Assembly: GCA_026182355.1 (NCBI GenBank)
Contig: JAPFBL010000321.1
Location: 277,001-341,000 of the forward strand
Length of the DNA stretch: 64,000 nt
Source: Hermatobates lingyangjiaoensis
Taxonomy: Eukaryota; Arthropoda; Insecta; Hemiptera; Hermatobatidae
Direction of reading: 5' to 3'
The notes below the pieces were generated by a model. It saw nothing but the letters and a program-made list of their open reading frames with translations, did no database searches and had not been told where the DNA came from. Position numbers and translations under genes: made by a program. Of the stretch, positions 54,190 through 64,000 are shown one piece after another (position 1 is the stretch's first letter; every line of letters starts with the position of its first letter).

Positions 54190-54365
54190 GAAATAACAAT
54201 CAATGATCAAACCACAATAAGAAATGGAAAAATAAGACTAAGATCTTTCAACCGTAACAAGAGGTTTTCGTCACAGTCAAAAACCGAACTGATGAAGACC
54301 GCTTGTTACGGTTGAAAGATCTTAGTCTTGTTTTCCCATTTCATATTGTGGTTTGATCATTGACA
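54190..54365. mobile_element. HH-A fold-back element, short
   Basis: Plus motif 54289-54327 (CTGATGA, A, GACCG/CGGTT, GAA, AGATCT, T, AGTC) and minus motif 54236-54278 whose core reads GTGACGA. Only ten bases separate them. The outer arms are trimmed. Confidence 0.78.
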
Positions 54366-55260
54366 TTAGCAAGTTTATATTTGCTTCATCGATCTCTTAA
54401 CATTATCAGATAAAGAATAAAAATTAAATTGTAACAATCAAAAATATTTCATAAATGGATAGTATCTTTTCCATTCAAGTTTTTTTGCTGGTATCTTGGA
54501 TCCTCCTAGTCATTTTTCTTCTCTTTATCTGAAGTTATTATAATAACTGTGCAAGTATATTGATGTGAAAATGTAATTGAAGAAAGTTTCAACCAAGAAT
54601 TCGTTTCCTCAGGAGGAACTAAGAAAATATGCCTAAACCTGAGAATGGTGCATATGTGATTGGTACAAAGGCTGATAAAAGCATGCCAATCAGAGCTCTG
54701 GGATTTGTGTCTGATCTCTGATTGGCTCATTTTTTCCTGAATCATCTAATCAAATGAGAACACTCTTTTTTTTAAGCAATTTTTTTCTCTAGTTACAAAT
54801 GAGGGTAGCTATAACGCCTGGTCGAAAAAATGTCCTAAAACAAAGTTTTTGTCAGCAACTTTAAACAAGAAGAAAAATAACTCAGAAGATGCTAGATATT
54901 TGTATAAAAACTCGTTAGTGGAAAAATTTCAGTTACGTTTAGCAATATTTGTTTTTGAAGTCTGTCTACTACCTTCGATTAGGATTATAATAAGTTGTTC
55001 TAACAGCGAATATATATTATTGTGAACATTAAAAAACACACTTCGCAGTAGTTTGAAACTTTATTTCTCTCGACCTTTCAGTTGTATGTTTCAATCGTAT
55101 ACCTCTGGGCTTTTTTTAAATTATCCCAAAAATTTGAATAACTTAAAATATCCAGTTAATATTTTACTCCAGATATTTTAATTGTTGATAAAACTTTAAA
55201 AGCTGTAAAATGTTTAATATTTATGTTGGTATTTGATTTCGTTCTTGTATAACATTATTT
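54366..55260. other. unclassified stretch
   Basis: A short inverted repeat lies around 54680-54735 (CCAATCAGAG...CTCTGATTGG). No gene. Confidence 0.3.
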
Positions 55261-55264
55261 ATTT

Positions 55265-55615
55265 TCAAAATTCAAAGATAGGTTTCTTGAGCTTTCTTTT
55301 GAGGATTAAAGAAATAACATTCATGTTTATATGCCGACGTTTCGCGAAAAAAGTTTGGAATTTTCAAGGCTTGTTTTTGGAGAAAAACTATTTACTTTTC
55401 ATGCCTTTATCTACCGGCATTATATCTCATATGATGCTGGTAGGCATAAAAACGTAAATAGTTTTTCCTTAATAAGAAGCCTTGAAAATGACAAACAATT
55501 TTTGGCGAAACGTCAGCAAATAAACAGGAGTGTTATTTCTTTAGAACTAAAATCCTCAAGAAACCCATCTTTGAACTTTAAGAATCAGTGGTTGAGAAGC
55601 TATATCAATATTATT
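55265..55615. mobile_element. HH-G fold-back element, copy 3
   Basis: Minus motif 55334-55371 and plus motif 55479-55517, both with core TTGAAAA, palindrome ACGT and GCC as the 5' half of stem I. The loop is an inverted repeat (AAACTATTTAC...GTAAATAGTTT) with a small inner hairpin at 55410-55440. The open frame through the right arm is not a gene. Confidence 0.78.
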
Positions 55616-55884
55616 TCTTTTTGTTTTCAAGTTTTGGGTTAAAAGACAATTTATAATGCCTGTAATATATTTTGTAATGTTGCTCTCTAGAATTGGGTTA
55701 TTTGAATTTAATAACCAGATTTCAAGGACTTTTAATATTAAACCAGCTTTACTCTACGAGAGCTTTAATATAAAGTAAGTCATTTCTTCCAATTTCATAA
55801 CACCAACAATACGTGAATCAACGAAATTGAATCAATACACTTGAACAAAAATAAATGTACTCATTCCTCAATCATTTCTTTTTT

Positions 55885-56425
55885 ACTATTATATTTTTTA
55901 TTTAGTCTTAGTCTTGGAGATTATAAAAAATTGAAATATTTAATTTAAGGTCAGGGTATTTAAACTTCTGGGCATTGATTTTTTTAGAGGTTGGAACAGA
56001 AATATGTTAGTTTTTTTATTTCAAATCTTAAAAGTAGAAAAAACTGGTCCATCCATCCATCCACTTGGTACTACAGTTTATCGAGAACCTTGGCTCCTAC
56101 AACTACATCTTTTCGCCTGACGTCCCGCGATTTTGCCCTTTCTTTCCATTTCCTGTCATCTAGCTTTCCTCAGACCCTTGCTTCTCCGTCCATCCACCTT
56201 AAGCGTGATCTTCCGAGGTTTCGTTTCCCTTCCGGCTTTCTGTTTAGGATTTTCTTCGGCATGCGATCTTTTGACATTCTTTCTTAGACGTGTCCCCCAA
56301 ACCATCTAAGTCTGTTCGCCTTGAAAAAAAAACTGGTCCAAGGTTTATGAAATGTGCTTAAAAATTGTCAATGGTTTCTGTTGTAACAATTTAGGAAGTG
56401 TGTAAAATTGGATTCAGTGAATTGT
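55885..56425 (+). repeat. duplicated block R5, copy interrupted by a LINE
   Basis: Same block as 52276-52510, interrupted at 56053-56324. Confidence 0.75.
56053..56324 (-). pseudogene. RTE-like LINE C-terminus with (GGAT)n tail
   Basis: Minus strand reads NRLRWFGGHV, then RMPKKILNRKPEGKRN, GRSRLRWMD and KVLDKL with a stop, the C-terminal block of RTE-type endonuclease/reverse-transcriptase proteins. Two internal stops are present. The 3' tail is a GGAT microsatellite. Flanks AAAAAACTGGTCCA occur on both sides as a target duplication of about 14 bases. Confidence 0.85.
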
Positions 56426-56935
56426 TTTTGCCCCTCCCAATCGTCTCTAATTTTGTGGGATAAAAATGAGTAGTCTGAAAAAGGGGAGAACGCGTTTCCA
56501 TGCGGGGGGGGGGGGGACCATGGTAGTCCAATGATGTGCTAGTAGACAGCCTTCGACCTGCCTACAAAATACAAGTCTCGTACTTAAAAATGTTATATTT
56601 TAAGTTTATCAAAGTTAGAGGGGGAAAAAAAGTATAGTTGTTGATGTTAGCTAGTCACATGTCAGTTTTTGCTCTCAGAACTTATGACATTTTTTAGGTT
56701 TGTAAAACCAATACTAAAAGATGTTCATATTTTTGGCAGTACAGCGCTCTCTGTAGCTGTATAATCTACTAACTATTTTAATAACATTCTCTGTAAAGTG
56801 AGTTTTAGTGCAAATTAATAAATTAAATGAATTAAAATAAATAAATAAAAATAAATTGAATAATATTAATAAATGAAATTAATAAAGTGATGGGAGGAAA
56901 AATAATAAGTCTCGACGAATTGTTTATATATATAT
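56426..56935. other. unclassified stretch with poly-G
   Basis: A run of about 14 G lies near 56503. No gene. Confidence 0.3.
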
Positions 56936-57045
56936 AAAAAAGGAAGTGTTTCGAACATCTTCTTCAGGTTAATAAGTCTCCATGAATAGTTTATAAAAAA
57001 AAAACCTTTTTTCGAACGCCTTATTCAGGTTAAGCCAATTATTAT
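56936..57045 (-). repeat. decayed HH-C-like arms in tandem
   Basis: Two short copies of TTTCGAAC...TTC.TTCAGGTTAA (about 56949-56975 and 57012-57036), each followed or preceded by AATAAGTCTCCATGAATAG. In direct, not inverted, order. Confidence 0.45.
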
Positions 57046-58760
57046 CATGGCTTATAATGACATTGTTATAATAATAATATATCATGGATGGGAAATATAT
57101 CCGTCTGTCACAAGAATTGATGGATCAGTGAAAGTACAGTGGATGTGTTACCTGTAGAGGTAACATCCGCGCTAGAGTCATACACTTTATACTCTATATT
57201 TATACCTACAGAAGTGGGCTAAAAAGTGTCAAGCAAAATAGCTTTTCGCCTTTATTGGGAACTAAATTTTATTATTATTTAGCCAAATCGAAATGTAAGT
57301 AGTTTGGACTTTATTTGTCTCGTTTTTAGAGGTGTCGATTTGAACCACATAATAATTATCACATAAATTCTACTGAATATACCACCTCCAAATAAAGTCT
57401 CATTATAAATATCCGTTTTTCATAAAATATTTTGGAAGGTTTAACTAAATATGATATATACCCCACTGATTATCAAACTTTTAATTAAGTCGTAGTATTC
57501 TATTTGGTGGCGTGATTTCAGAAATTGCTACAACCCATGGGGAGTCGTCATCTGTTCAAAAAAAGTTTGGAAACATTGAAAAAAAATTTTTTTTCTGTTA
57601 AAATATGGGCTTATTGTTATTGTATTGTACTCATGGAAACAATACACTTCGTATTCACTTTGCTATTGTTCTATTTTGTAAATAGAAGTTATCGATGTTT
57701 TTCTTTATTATAGGTACAGTCATCCATATTTTACCTTCTAATATCACAATTACAATGTTCTTAGTCTTATTACTACTTAGCACTATTAATTAAGTTTTTG
57801 TAAACTTATTATTTTTGATTGTCTTCTTATGTTTTAAAAATCATAGAATTACATTGTTTTTTTTTTTTAATATAATTTTTAGAACATAAATGTGATTATT
57901 GACTCTGAACGAATATTTCAAACGCACAGCGAAAAGAATGTTTCTTTTCTTAATAATTAATTGTGGAAAACATGTTAGAATTTTTTTTGTGAATAAAAAA
58001 AAAACGTTTGATTTTATTTCGTTTTAGGAGAAGTATTGTTGTTATTTGTTATACTGGTCTTATTATTCTGCAAAATAGATAAAATTCTTTTTCCGATGTA
58101 ACAGGTGAGAAGAAAAGGTTGTTGTTATGTAACTCATAGATGTGCTATATATGATTTTGTATCACCTTACTCGTGTCTTGTAATTAATTTACTAAAAAAT
58201 CAATTTCTATCTCGTATTAGCACAAAACTATTTGAATTATAATTAAGTTTACTTCAAATTTACCACCATTGTGATATAACAATTAAACTTTTGCTAGTGA
58301 TCATCCATTCGCCTTATTTAATTATTAATTAGAATCCATTCTGTCATTATTTAAAACCAACTTTAAAAATTTGATTTCACATTATATTTTTAGTGTCCCA
58401 ACTATTGAAAAAAAAAATCCTTTTTTTATACCTGAATCTTGAAAAATATGTGATAAAAGGAAAATCCGATAAATTTCAAGAATTATTTCGGTATATATAC
58501 ATTGTATTTAAAGTCAAGGAATAAACTATAGTAATAAAAGAAGTTACCCCGAAAGGTCTTAACTTTTTACCTTTTTCCTGTATTTCTCTGACGCATTCTT
58601 AGGTTATAGTGTTCTGTTCATTTTATTGTGTGATTTTTGCCTTGAATATCTCTATAAAAGAATAAATAATATATTCAGTCACTAAATAATTGTGATTTAT
58701 TTGTAGATCTGCTAAGGGAAATTTAGTGGGAAAATCTTGATTCCATTTTAGAACTGCATA
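57046..58760. other. unclassified AT-rich stretch
   Basis: No gene or recognised repeat. Several poly-T and poly-A runs. Confidence 0.35.
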
Positions 58761-58764
58761 GAGT

Positions 58765-58765
<1 letters not shown>

Positions 58766-58795
<30 letters not shown>

Positions 58796-59022
58796 ATATA
58801 TATATAATGACAAAACCACAATACGAAATGGGAAAACGAGACTAAGATCTTTCAGCCGTAACACTCGGTCTTCGTCAGAGCCAAAAACCCAGAGTCATTT
58901 GGGTTTTAGACTCTGACCAAGACTGGTTGGTATGGTTGAAAGATCTTAGTCTTGTTTTCCCATTTCATATTGTGGTTTGATCATTGATTGTTATTTCACG
59001 TGTTTAAGTGAAATCTTTATAT
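58766..59022. mobile_element. HH-A fold-back element bordered by (TA)n
   Basis: Minus motif 58839-58882 and plus motif 58909-58951. The plus core reads CTGACCA, so G8 is lost and the motif should be inactive. The left arm is cut by TA repeats at 58804. The spacer holds a small hairpin (CCCAGAGTCATTTGGG). Confidence 0.78.
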
Positions 59023-59034
59023 ATATATATATAC

Positions 59035-59269
59035 AAAACAAAACTATAGTTTATCGGGACTCGGTCAGTTCTTCAGGTTCAAATTAAACTTTTATTGCCA
59101 ACGCTTCGGTCTTTATTTAAAACATTTTTCATAAAGATCTTTATTTAAAACCTTTATGAAAAAGGTTTTAAATAAAGACCGAACGTTGGCAATGAGAGTT
59201 TAATTTGAACCTGAAGAACAGACCGAGTCCCGATAAACTTTAGTGTTGTTTCTATTCCACGGTCCATAC

Positions 59270-59272
<3 letters not shown>
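59035..59272. mobile_element. HH-H fold-back element
   Basis: Minus motif near 59096-59133 and plus motif near 59151-59190 (TTATGAAAAAGG...AAGACC, GAACGTT, GGCA). The outer arms end GGTCAGTTCTTCAGGTTC and its complement CCTGAAGAACAGACCG. Confidence 0.75.
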
Positions 59273-59273
<1 letters not shown>

Positions 59274-59320
<47 letters not shown>

Positions 59321-59355
59321 TATATTTAGTGTTGTTTCTATTCCACGGTCCATAC

Positions 59356-59393
<38 letters not shown>

Positions 59394-59398
59394 TTATA
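59274..59398. repeat. duplicated (TA)n blocks with HH-H outer end
   Basis: Two long TA runs separated by a repeat of TTAGTGTTGTTTCTATTCCA, the HH-H outer end (59243 and 59327). Confidence 0.8.
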
Positions 59399-59399
59399 T

Positions 59400-59526
59400 A
59401 TGACAAAACCACAATACGAAATGGGAAAACGAGACTAAGATCTTTCAGCCGTAACACTCGGTCTTCGTCAGAGCCAAAAACCCAGAGTCATTTGGGTTTT
59501 AGACTCTGACCAAGACTGGTTGGTAT
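59400..59526 (-). repeat. HH-A copy truncated at a Penelope junction
   Basis: Near-identical to 58806-58933, including the AGCC stem I variant. Minus motif 59433-59475. The match stops at GGTTGGTAT (59526), where the GIY-YIG coding sequence begins. Confidence 0.82.
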
Positions 59527-60263
59527 AATTTAATATTGCGTTTACCGTTTGGACTGCACCCAGTGTGATGCATTCTACGTTGGTATGGCCTCTACGCAGC
59601 TCAACTTACGTATGAATGGTCACAGGGCTTCCGTTGGTCAACGCAAAAACCTTCCTATTGCTATCCACTCTAATTCCCATGGACTGGATTTTAATCACTG
59701 CTTCCGGGTCCAAGTCCTTAATCATATCCCTGTTCAGTCTTCTCGGGTTACTTTAAGAGCTTCAGAGGAGGCAATTATCTGTCTTCTCAAAGCTCGCTCT
59801 CCTCCTGGCCTTAACTTGTATTTAAGTATTATAGTATTAAATTAAACTTAAAAGGCCTCCTGGCCTTAATTTAAGTATTTATTTATTTATTTATTTTTTT
59901 TATTTATTTTAATTTTTTTTTTTTTTAAGAATTATTTATTTATTATTTTTTAATTTTAATTTTTATTTTTTTTTATTTATTTTTATTTTTTAATTTTTTT
60001 AATTGTTTATTGCTTCATTTACTAGTCTTCTCCTTTGTTATTTTTATTTGCTTTTATTTGTTCCTTTTAGTTATTATTCTCTCTGTAGTTAGTAGCTTAC
60101 CTAGGGCGGCAGGCAGAGTGCGCGCGTGTTCGTTGCATTTGGCCTACCACTCAGTTAGCTTCAGCTACTCAAAGGGACTACTTCTACCCGATGACGACGA
60201 CTGTCGAAATATCGTTGTGAGTCTTTTGTGTGTGTCTTTATTTGTTTTTTCTCTTTCATGTGT

Positions 60264-60268
<5 letters not shown>
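59527..60268 (+). mobile_element. Penelope-like element, 5'-truncated
   Basis: Endonuclease end (to 59845), an A/T-rich 3' untranslated region, and a tail with a hammerhead-like motif at 60184-60225 (CCGATGA, C, GAC/GTC, GAA, ATAT, C). It ends at a long (TA)n run. The region 59850-60268 matches 30452-30860 in reverse. The reverse transcriptase is absent from the window. Confidence 0.88.
59537..59845 (+). pseudogene. Penelope GIY-YIG endonuclease domain
   Basis: Continuous frame of 102 codons from 59537 (TGC) to the stop at 59843. VYRLDCTQCDAFYVG holds the VY...YVG version of the GIY-YIG signature with the CxxC typical of Penelope-like endonucleases. LNLRMNGHR supplies the catalytic Arg and a His, and EEAIICLLKARSPPGLN the catalytic Glu and the usual C-terminal PxGLN. 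GIY-YIG nucleases cut the target DNA to prime reverse transcription. There is no start codon because the 5' part is missing. Confidence 0.9.
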
Positions 60269-60310
<42 letters not shown>

Positions 60311-60332
60311 AATATATATATATATATATATA
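60269..60332. repeat. (TA)n microsatellite
   Basis: Borders the 3' end of the Penelope-like copy and an HH-H element. Confidence 0.92.
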
Positions 60333-60334
60333 TA

Positions 60335-60680
60335 ATTAAAGTTAATCAGGACTCGGTCAGTTCTTCAGGTTCAAATTAAACTCTCATTACCAACGTTTCG
60401 GTTTTTATTTAAAACCTTTTTCATAGGTAGACGTATAAAAAAAGACGTATAAAAACAGAAAAACTAAGTATTAAATTAAAGATTATTTTACAAAAAAAAA
60501 AAAATATTCTGTGGATTTTAACACCTGTAGTTTGAATAAACACGTGACACTGAAGCGAAAAAGGTTTTAAATAAAAACCGAAACGTTTGGCAATGAGAGT
60601 TTAATTTGAATCTGAAGAACTGATGTAGCCCTGATAAACTTTAATTTTGTTTTTATTTCACGGTAGATACTTTTATCAAT
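60335..60680. mobile_element. HH-H fold-back element
   Basis: Minus motif 60387-60429 and plus motif 60555-60593. The outer arms GGACTCGGTCAGTTCTTCAGG and the right complement are kept. An extra T after ACGT in the plus copy breaks register. Confidence 0.75.
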
Positions 60681-60779
60681 ATATATAACAAATAAAAGAA
60701 ACGGTTCAGCGGACTTTTTTAAATAAAAATAATATATATATATAATAAATTTATATATATATTTAAATATTTCAGAGTA

Positions 60780-60900
60780 AACTGCAGGTACACTGTAAAT
60801 AGAAAAGTACAGTTACAGCCTCTAATATTCGGTTTAACCGTCTATATATATATGGTTTATATATACATATATATGCATTATCATATTGTATCTATTTTTG
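60780..60900 (-). repeat. HH-F fragment
   Basis: Minus arm GCCTCTAATATTCGGTTTAACCG cut by TATATA before the core. Confidence 0.5.
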
Positions 60901-60959
60901 ATTGGATCTTTGTCTTTCCACATTCATTATATTATTCGATCTATTTCCTTCTCGAAGAC

Positions 60960-61490
60960 ATCGTGGTAATTGAAGCCTAAATGAGATATATGATATATGA
61001 TGATCATATATGACATCATAGAGATATATGGTGATTGTTTTCTTTTTTGTGTTTCAGAGTTTTAACTTTAAATTTTATGTGCATAAAATAATTCAAGCAA
61101 GAAGAAAAAAAAAAAAAAGAAAACCTAAGGCTTTTTGCTAAACGATATCAGGAAGCAATCGACGACTCACGTATCTTTACTATGTTCCAAAGTTCTGCCT
61201 ATAGAAAAAATAAAAAACACAAAAGAGTTCATTGTCTTTATTTTTTATAGTCTTACTTTCTTTTAGAAACAGCTTATTCTCCTTTTTTTAAGCATGTTTT
61301 CTATAATATTGTCATTATTCTTGAACTATTTTTTTTTGTACTTTTTATAAGTCCATAGATTTTTCAAGTTCGCTGATTATCTCTGTATCTTCTATGGTAC
61401 TATTGAACATTATGTAAAATGTACGGTTGTACGTAGTGGATTTATGTATATAGAATGTACGTATCGGATTTTGAAATAAAGACGTTTTAA
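60960..61490. other. unclassified stretch
   Basis: No gene. An A/G-rich run lies at 61100-61125. Confidence 0.3.
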
Positions 61491-61494
61491 GATG

Positions 61495-61726
61495 AAGGTA
61501 GCACACAGATATACGCAGGAATAACTCACTATCGTCGTCATCAGGAGGTGAAGGGTCTGTTGGAAGAGGGGTCGCCTCCCTGCCTTCCTGGGGGACTCTT
61601 CGTCTCCTGATGACGACGACGGTCGAAGTATGGAAGTGACTCACAACGAATGTTGACGTCTTTTTTGTGTGTGTTTTTATCCGTGTTTTTCTCTTTCCTT
61701 TGTGAACTAGTAGTCCTGTTGGACCG

Positions 61727-61762
<36 letters not shown>
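61495..61762. mobile_element. HH-E fold-back element
   Basis: Plus motif 61600-61640 (CTGATGA, C, GAC/GTC, GAA, GTAT) and a shortened minus arm 61527-61550. The right tail (TTTTTCTCTTTCCTTTGTGAAC) matches the 3' end of the Penelope-like copies, then (TA)n. The open frames at 61345-61786 are arm sequence. Confidence 0.78.
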
Positions 61763-61763
<1 letters not shown>

Positions 61764-61794
61764 GAATTAAATACCACAATAAACAATATATATA

Positions 61795-61850
61795 TTAATT
61801 AAAATGCTCTAAGGCCTTTCATCATAACGTTATCAGAGAGCTAAATGAAA
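61795..61850 (-). repeat. HH-K motif with five-pair stem I
   Basis: Minus motif 61806-61841: GCTCT, CTGATAA, nine bases, GAA, AGGCCT, T, AGAGC. Stem I is perfect. The core has A at the G8 position, and stem II is unclear. Confidence 0.55.
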
Positions 61851-61869
61851 CAACCAAAAAAAAAAAACA

Positions 61870-61995
61870 ACATAATAACAAGTTATCGTCATCAGGAAGA
61901 GATTTCTTCACTTCTAGTATTTTCCTGATGACCAAAATCGTTTCGAAATATTAATCCTGTAAATGTTTTTGTTCTTTATGTGTTGTTTTTTTCAA

Positions 61996-62046
<51 letters not shown>
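61870..62046. repeat. HH-L arms and (TA)n
   Basis: TCGTCATCAGGAAG...TATTTTCCTGATGACC forms a short fold-back. The plus side continues to TTTCGAAATATT (GAA, ATAT, T). A TA run follows at 61998-62046. Confidence 0.5.
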
Positions 62047-62051
<5 letters not shown>

Positions 62052-62329
62052 AAATTAAATCGGGACTCTTGTGAGTTGTCCAGGTTCAAGTCGCACTGTG
62101 AAATTCATACGTTTTACATTGAATACAGTTTTTTTTTTAAAAAAAACCTTGTTGGTAAACTATTTGAAAACTTCTACATTTGAGAATTTTCTTGAAATTT
62201 TGAAAACTAATCAAGCTCTAATTTATTTTAGGTAAATACTATTCCATCAGATGGTTCATATATCCTTAATATTATCAAAGAAAAGTCATAATAAGAAAAA
62301 AAACATGTGATGCAATCAATAAAGTTTAA

Positions 62330-62560
62330 AGCACAATGGAAAAAGGGAAACAATAGAAATAAATGCTCTGAGACCTTTCAATTTATGTCATCAGAGAATA
62401 AACAAAGTAAAAACTAAAAATCTTAACATAAAAGTTATGCCAGTTATAACTTTTATGATAGCTTCTTAGATTTTTACCTTGTTTGCTCTTTGACAACATA
62501 ATGTGAAAGGCCTCAAAACATTTATTTTTGTATTGTTTTCCCTCTTCTTTATAGTTATAA
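62330..62560. mobile_element. HH-K fold-back element
   Basis: Minus motif 62365-62398 (TCT, CTGATGA, eight bases, GAA, AGGTCT, C, AGAGC) and plus motif 62485-62520 (GCTCT, TTGACAA, stem II, GAA, AGGCCT, C). The outer arms AAAGGGAAACAATA and its complement are kept. Confidence 0.65.
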
Positions 62561-64000
62561 CTTCAACCTAATATTATGTACTAAAAATAAAAACCCAAGA
62601 GCTCAGAGTTAACAGCCATTATTCATATTTAGTCTTAATAATTTATTTTCCCCTAAATTTTTTGCTTAGGTGTATTCTACATTTTACAAATTACGAATAT
62701 AAAAAAACTTGTAATAAAACATACAAAAAAATATTGAATGTTATATAAAATAAAGAAAAATAAAAGGATTAAATTTATCTTTATTGACAATTAGTGGGTT
62801 TGTGTTAAATATAGTTCTATTTTAAGAGGAATGAAATATTCTTTGCAAAATAATTGTTTTGTTTTTTTTTTTAAAAATTTGTAAAAATAATTTTGGTTTT
62901 TAATGTGATATAATAGGGTAGCTCAGTTATTTTTATTGGGATATCAGTATTAAGTTTAATTTGTTTTTTTTTTTTAAACATATGTATGTCATACGAGGAT
63001 GCGTTGATTTGGGCTCTGCTTATTATGTATGAAACTATACATTTTTTTTGTTTAATTGTTAATAACTGATGTATGGTTCTTTACGTGATTCTATAATAAC
63101 TCTTCTTTCCTTCTGTATAATATTTTCACATTTCCGTAGTTATTTAAAAATAGCTTTAACCTTTCGGAAATAAACTTCTTTTGATTGTTGAATTTTAATA
63201 TGATATACCTTTTCAAATTTTTTTTTTTTTTACATCGGTGGTGGTTTGAACTATTTTCTGTCTTTAAATTTTGCACTAAATGAATTATATAAGGCTATTT
63301 CTTTCAATTAAAATATATGATTGACAAATGCTGGTAATTCATAATAAAATACCAATGTATATTTTGTATTTAATTTTTTTTTTCTTATATGTTTGTATAT
63401 TGTATATAACATTTATGTATGTTAAAAAAATTACTTAGTTTTATATATAACCATTGAGATTGGAAAATTTTGTATATAGCTATAAATAATTGAACATTTA
63501 TGTGAATAAAGATGAAAATTTATTTATTTGTGTATAAGAAATTATTTTTTCATCTATTGAAGTCCAATATGAAAAAGACTTGGAATTCAAGTTATGCATG
63601 ATTAAAAAAGTTTGTAGTCATTCTGCAGAGTTGCAGGCACAAATATTTCGGTGCATGAAAAAATCCCCCTCAAATCCCCCCCCCCCCCCCCCCAAATGAA
63701 TCTATTTTTTGACTAGAAGTAGTATATTTAAACGAATACCAAATTACCAAAAAATAACAAAACTTCTGGAAAATCAAAAGAATTTTTACAATTCATTTTA
63801 TTTATTTATACTGGAAAATAGCAGAATATAAAAAAGCCGATTAATGAATCAGATTAATTTATTAATGATTAATAAATCAAATTCATCAGCCAAATAAAAT
63901 AAATTAAAACAATAACCAATACATTTTTCAATATAAGAATGAGAAAATCATTTCAGAAAAATAAAATACATCCAAATAAAAACAGTGTAAACAATAGTGT
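62561..64000. other. AT-rich end of window
   Basis: No gene. Contains a run of about 17 C at 63678-63694 and long poly-T stretches. Nothing else recognised. Confidence 0.4.

Noticed and set aside
55991..56287. 98-codon plus-strand frame
   Set aside because: Shadow of the RTE-like protein fragment on the minus strand.

Overview
The window is eukaryotic, AT-rich, intron-rich and packed with transposable elements. The host genes, the insect-type transposon families and a SINE tail of CCTAA units suggest an insect or a related arthropod; I cannot name the species. There are no prokaryotic features.

Two host genes lie on the + strand. The 3' part of a mitochondrial tRNA t6A37 threonylcarbamoyltransferase gene (OSGEPL1/Qri7/Kae1 family) is present as exons 454-602 and 4344-4552; its last exon was not found. 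A complete gene for the ER thioredoxin-family chaperone ERp44 follows (16822-38670), with seven coding exons, a CKFS active site and a C-terminal KDEL. The exons total 1227 bases, or 408 residues, which is the normal family length. ERp44 introns 4, 5 and 6 (about 11.9, 5.7 and 2.8 kb) are largely made of repeats. No other host gene was seen in 38.7-64 kb.

The repeats are varied. They include a non-autonomous Helitron (7812-8780), a pogo/Tigger-like element with perfect terminal inverted repeats (12368-13125), a Ty3/gypsy integrase fragment, a second Tigger-like transposase pseudogene broken by a LINE tail (47.8-48.7 kb), an internally deleted Tc1/mariner/IS630-type element (52681-53277), an RTE-like LINE end with target duplication (56053-56324), a LINE tail with a CCHC knuckle, tRNA-derived SINEs, a 1.6 kb repeat with palindromic ends, several satellites, and two truncated Penelope-like elements (PLEs), one keeping most of a GIY-YIG endonuclease.

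The most striking feature is a large set (more than 60 sites) of short motifs with a hammerhead-ribozyme-like plan. In order they are: half of stem I, a CUGANGA core, one unpaired base, stem II, GAA, a palindrome that starts with A and ends with U, then a base that is never G, then the other half of stem I. They fall in at least ten sequence families, here called HH-A to HH-L, with different palindromes (AGATCT, ACGCGT, ATAT, AATT, ACGT, AGGCCT). They are mostly arranged head-to-head as fold-back elements, often bordered by (TA)n. One family matches the 3' tail of the GIY-YIG PLE, so the set is probably PLE-derived. Hammerheads are known in PLEs. The possible novelty is the diversity of families at one locus and variant cores (UUGAAAA, UUGACAA) in which the 3-8 base pair appears to have changed from C-G to U-A.
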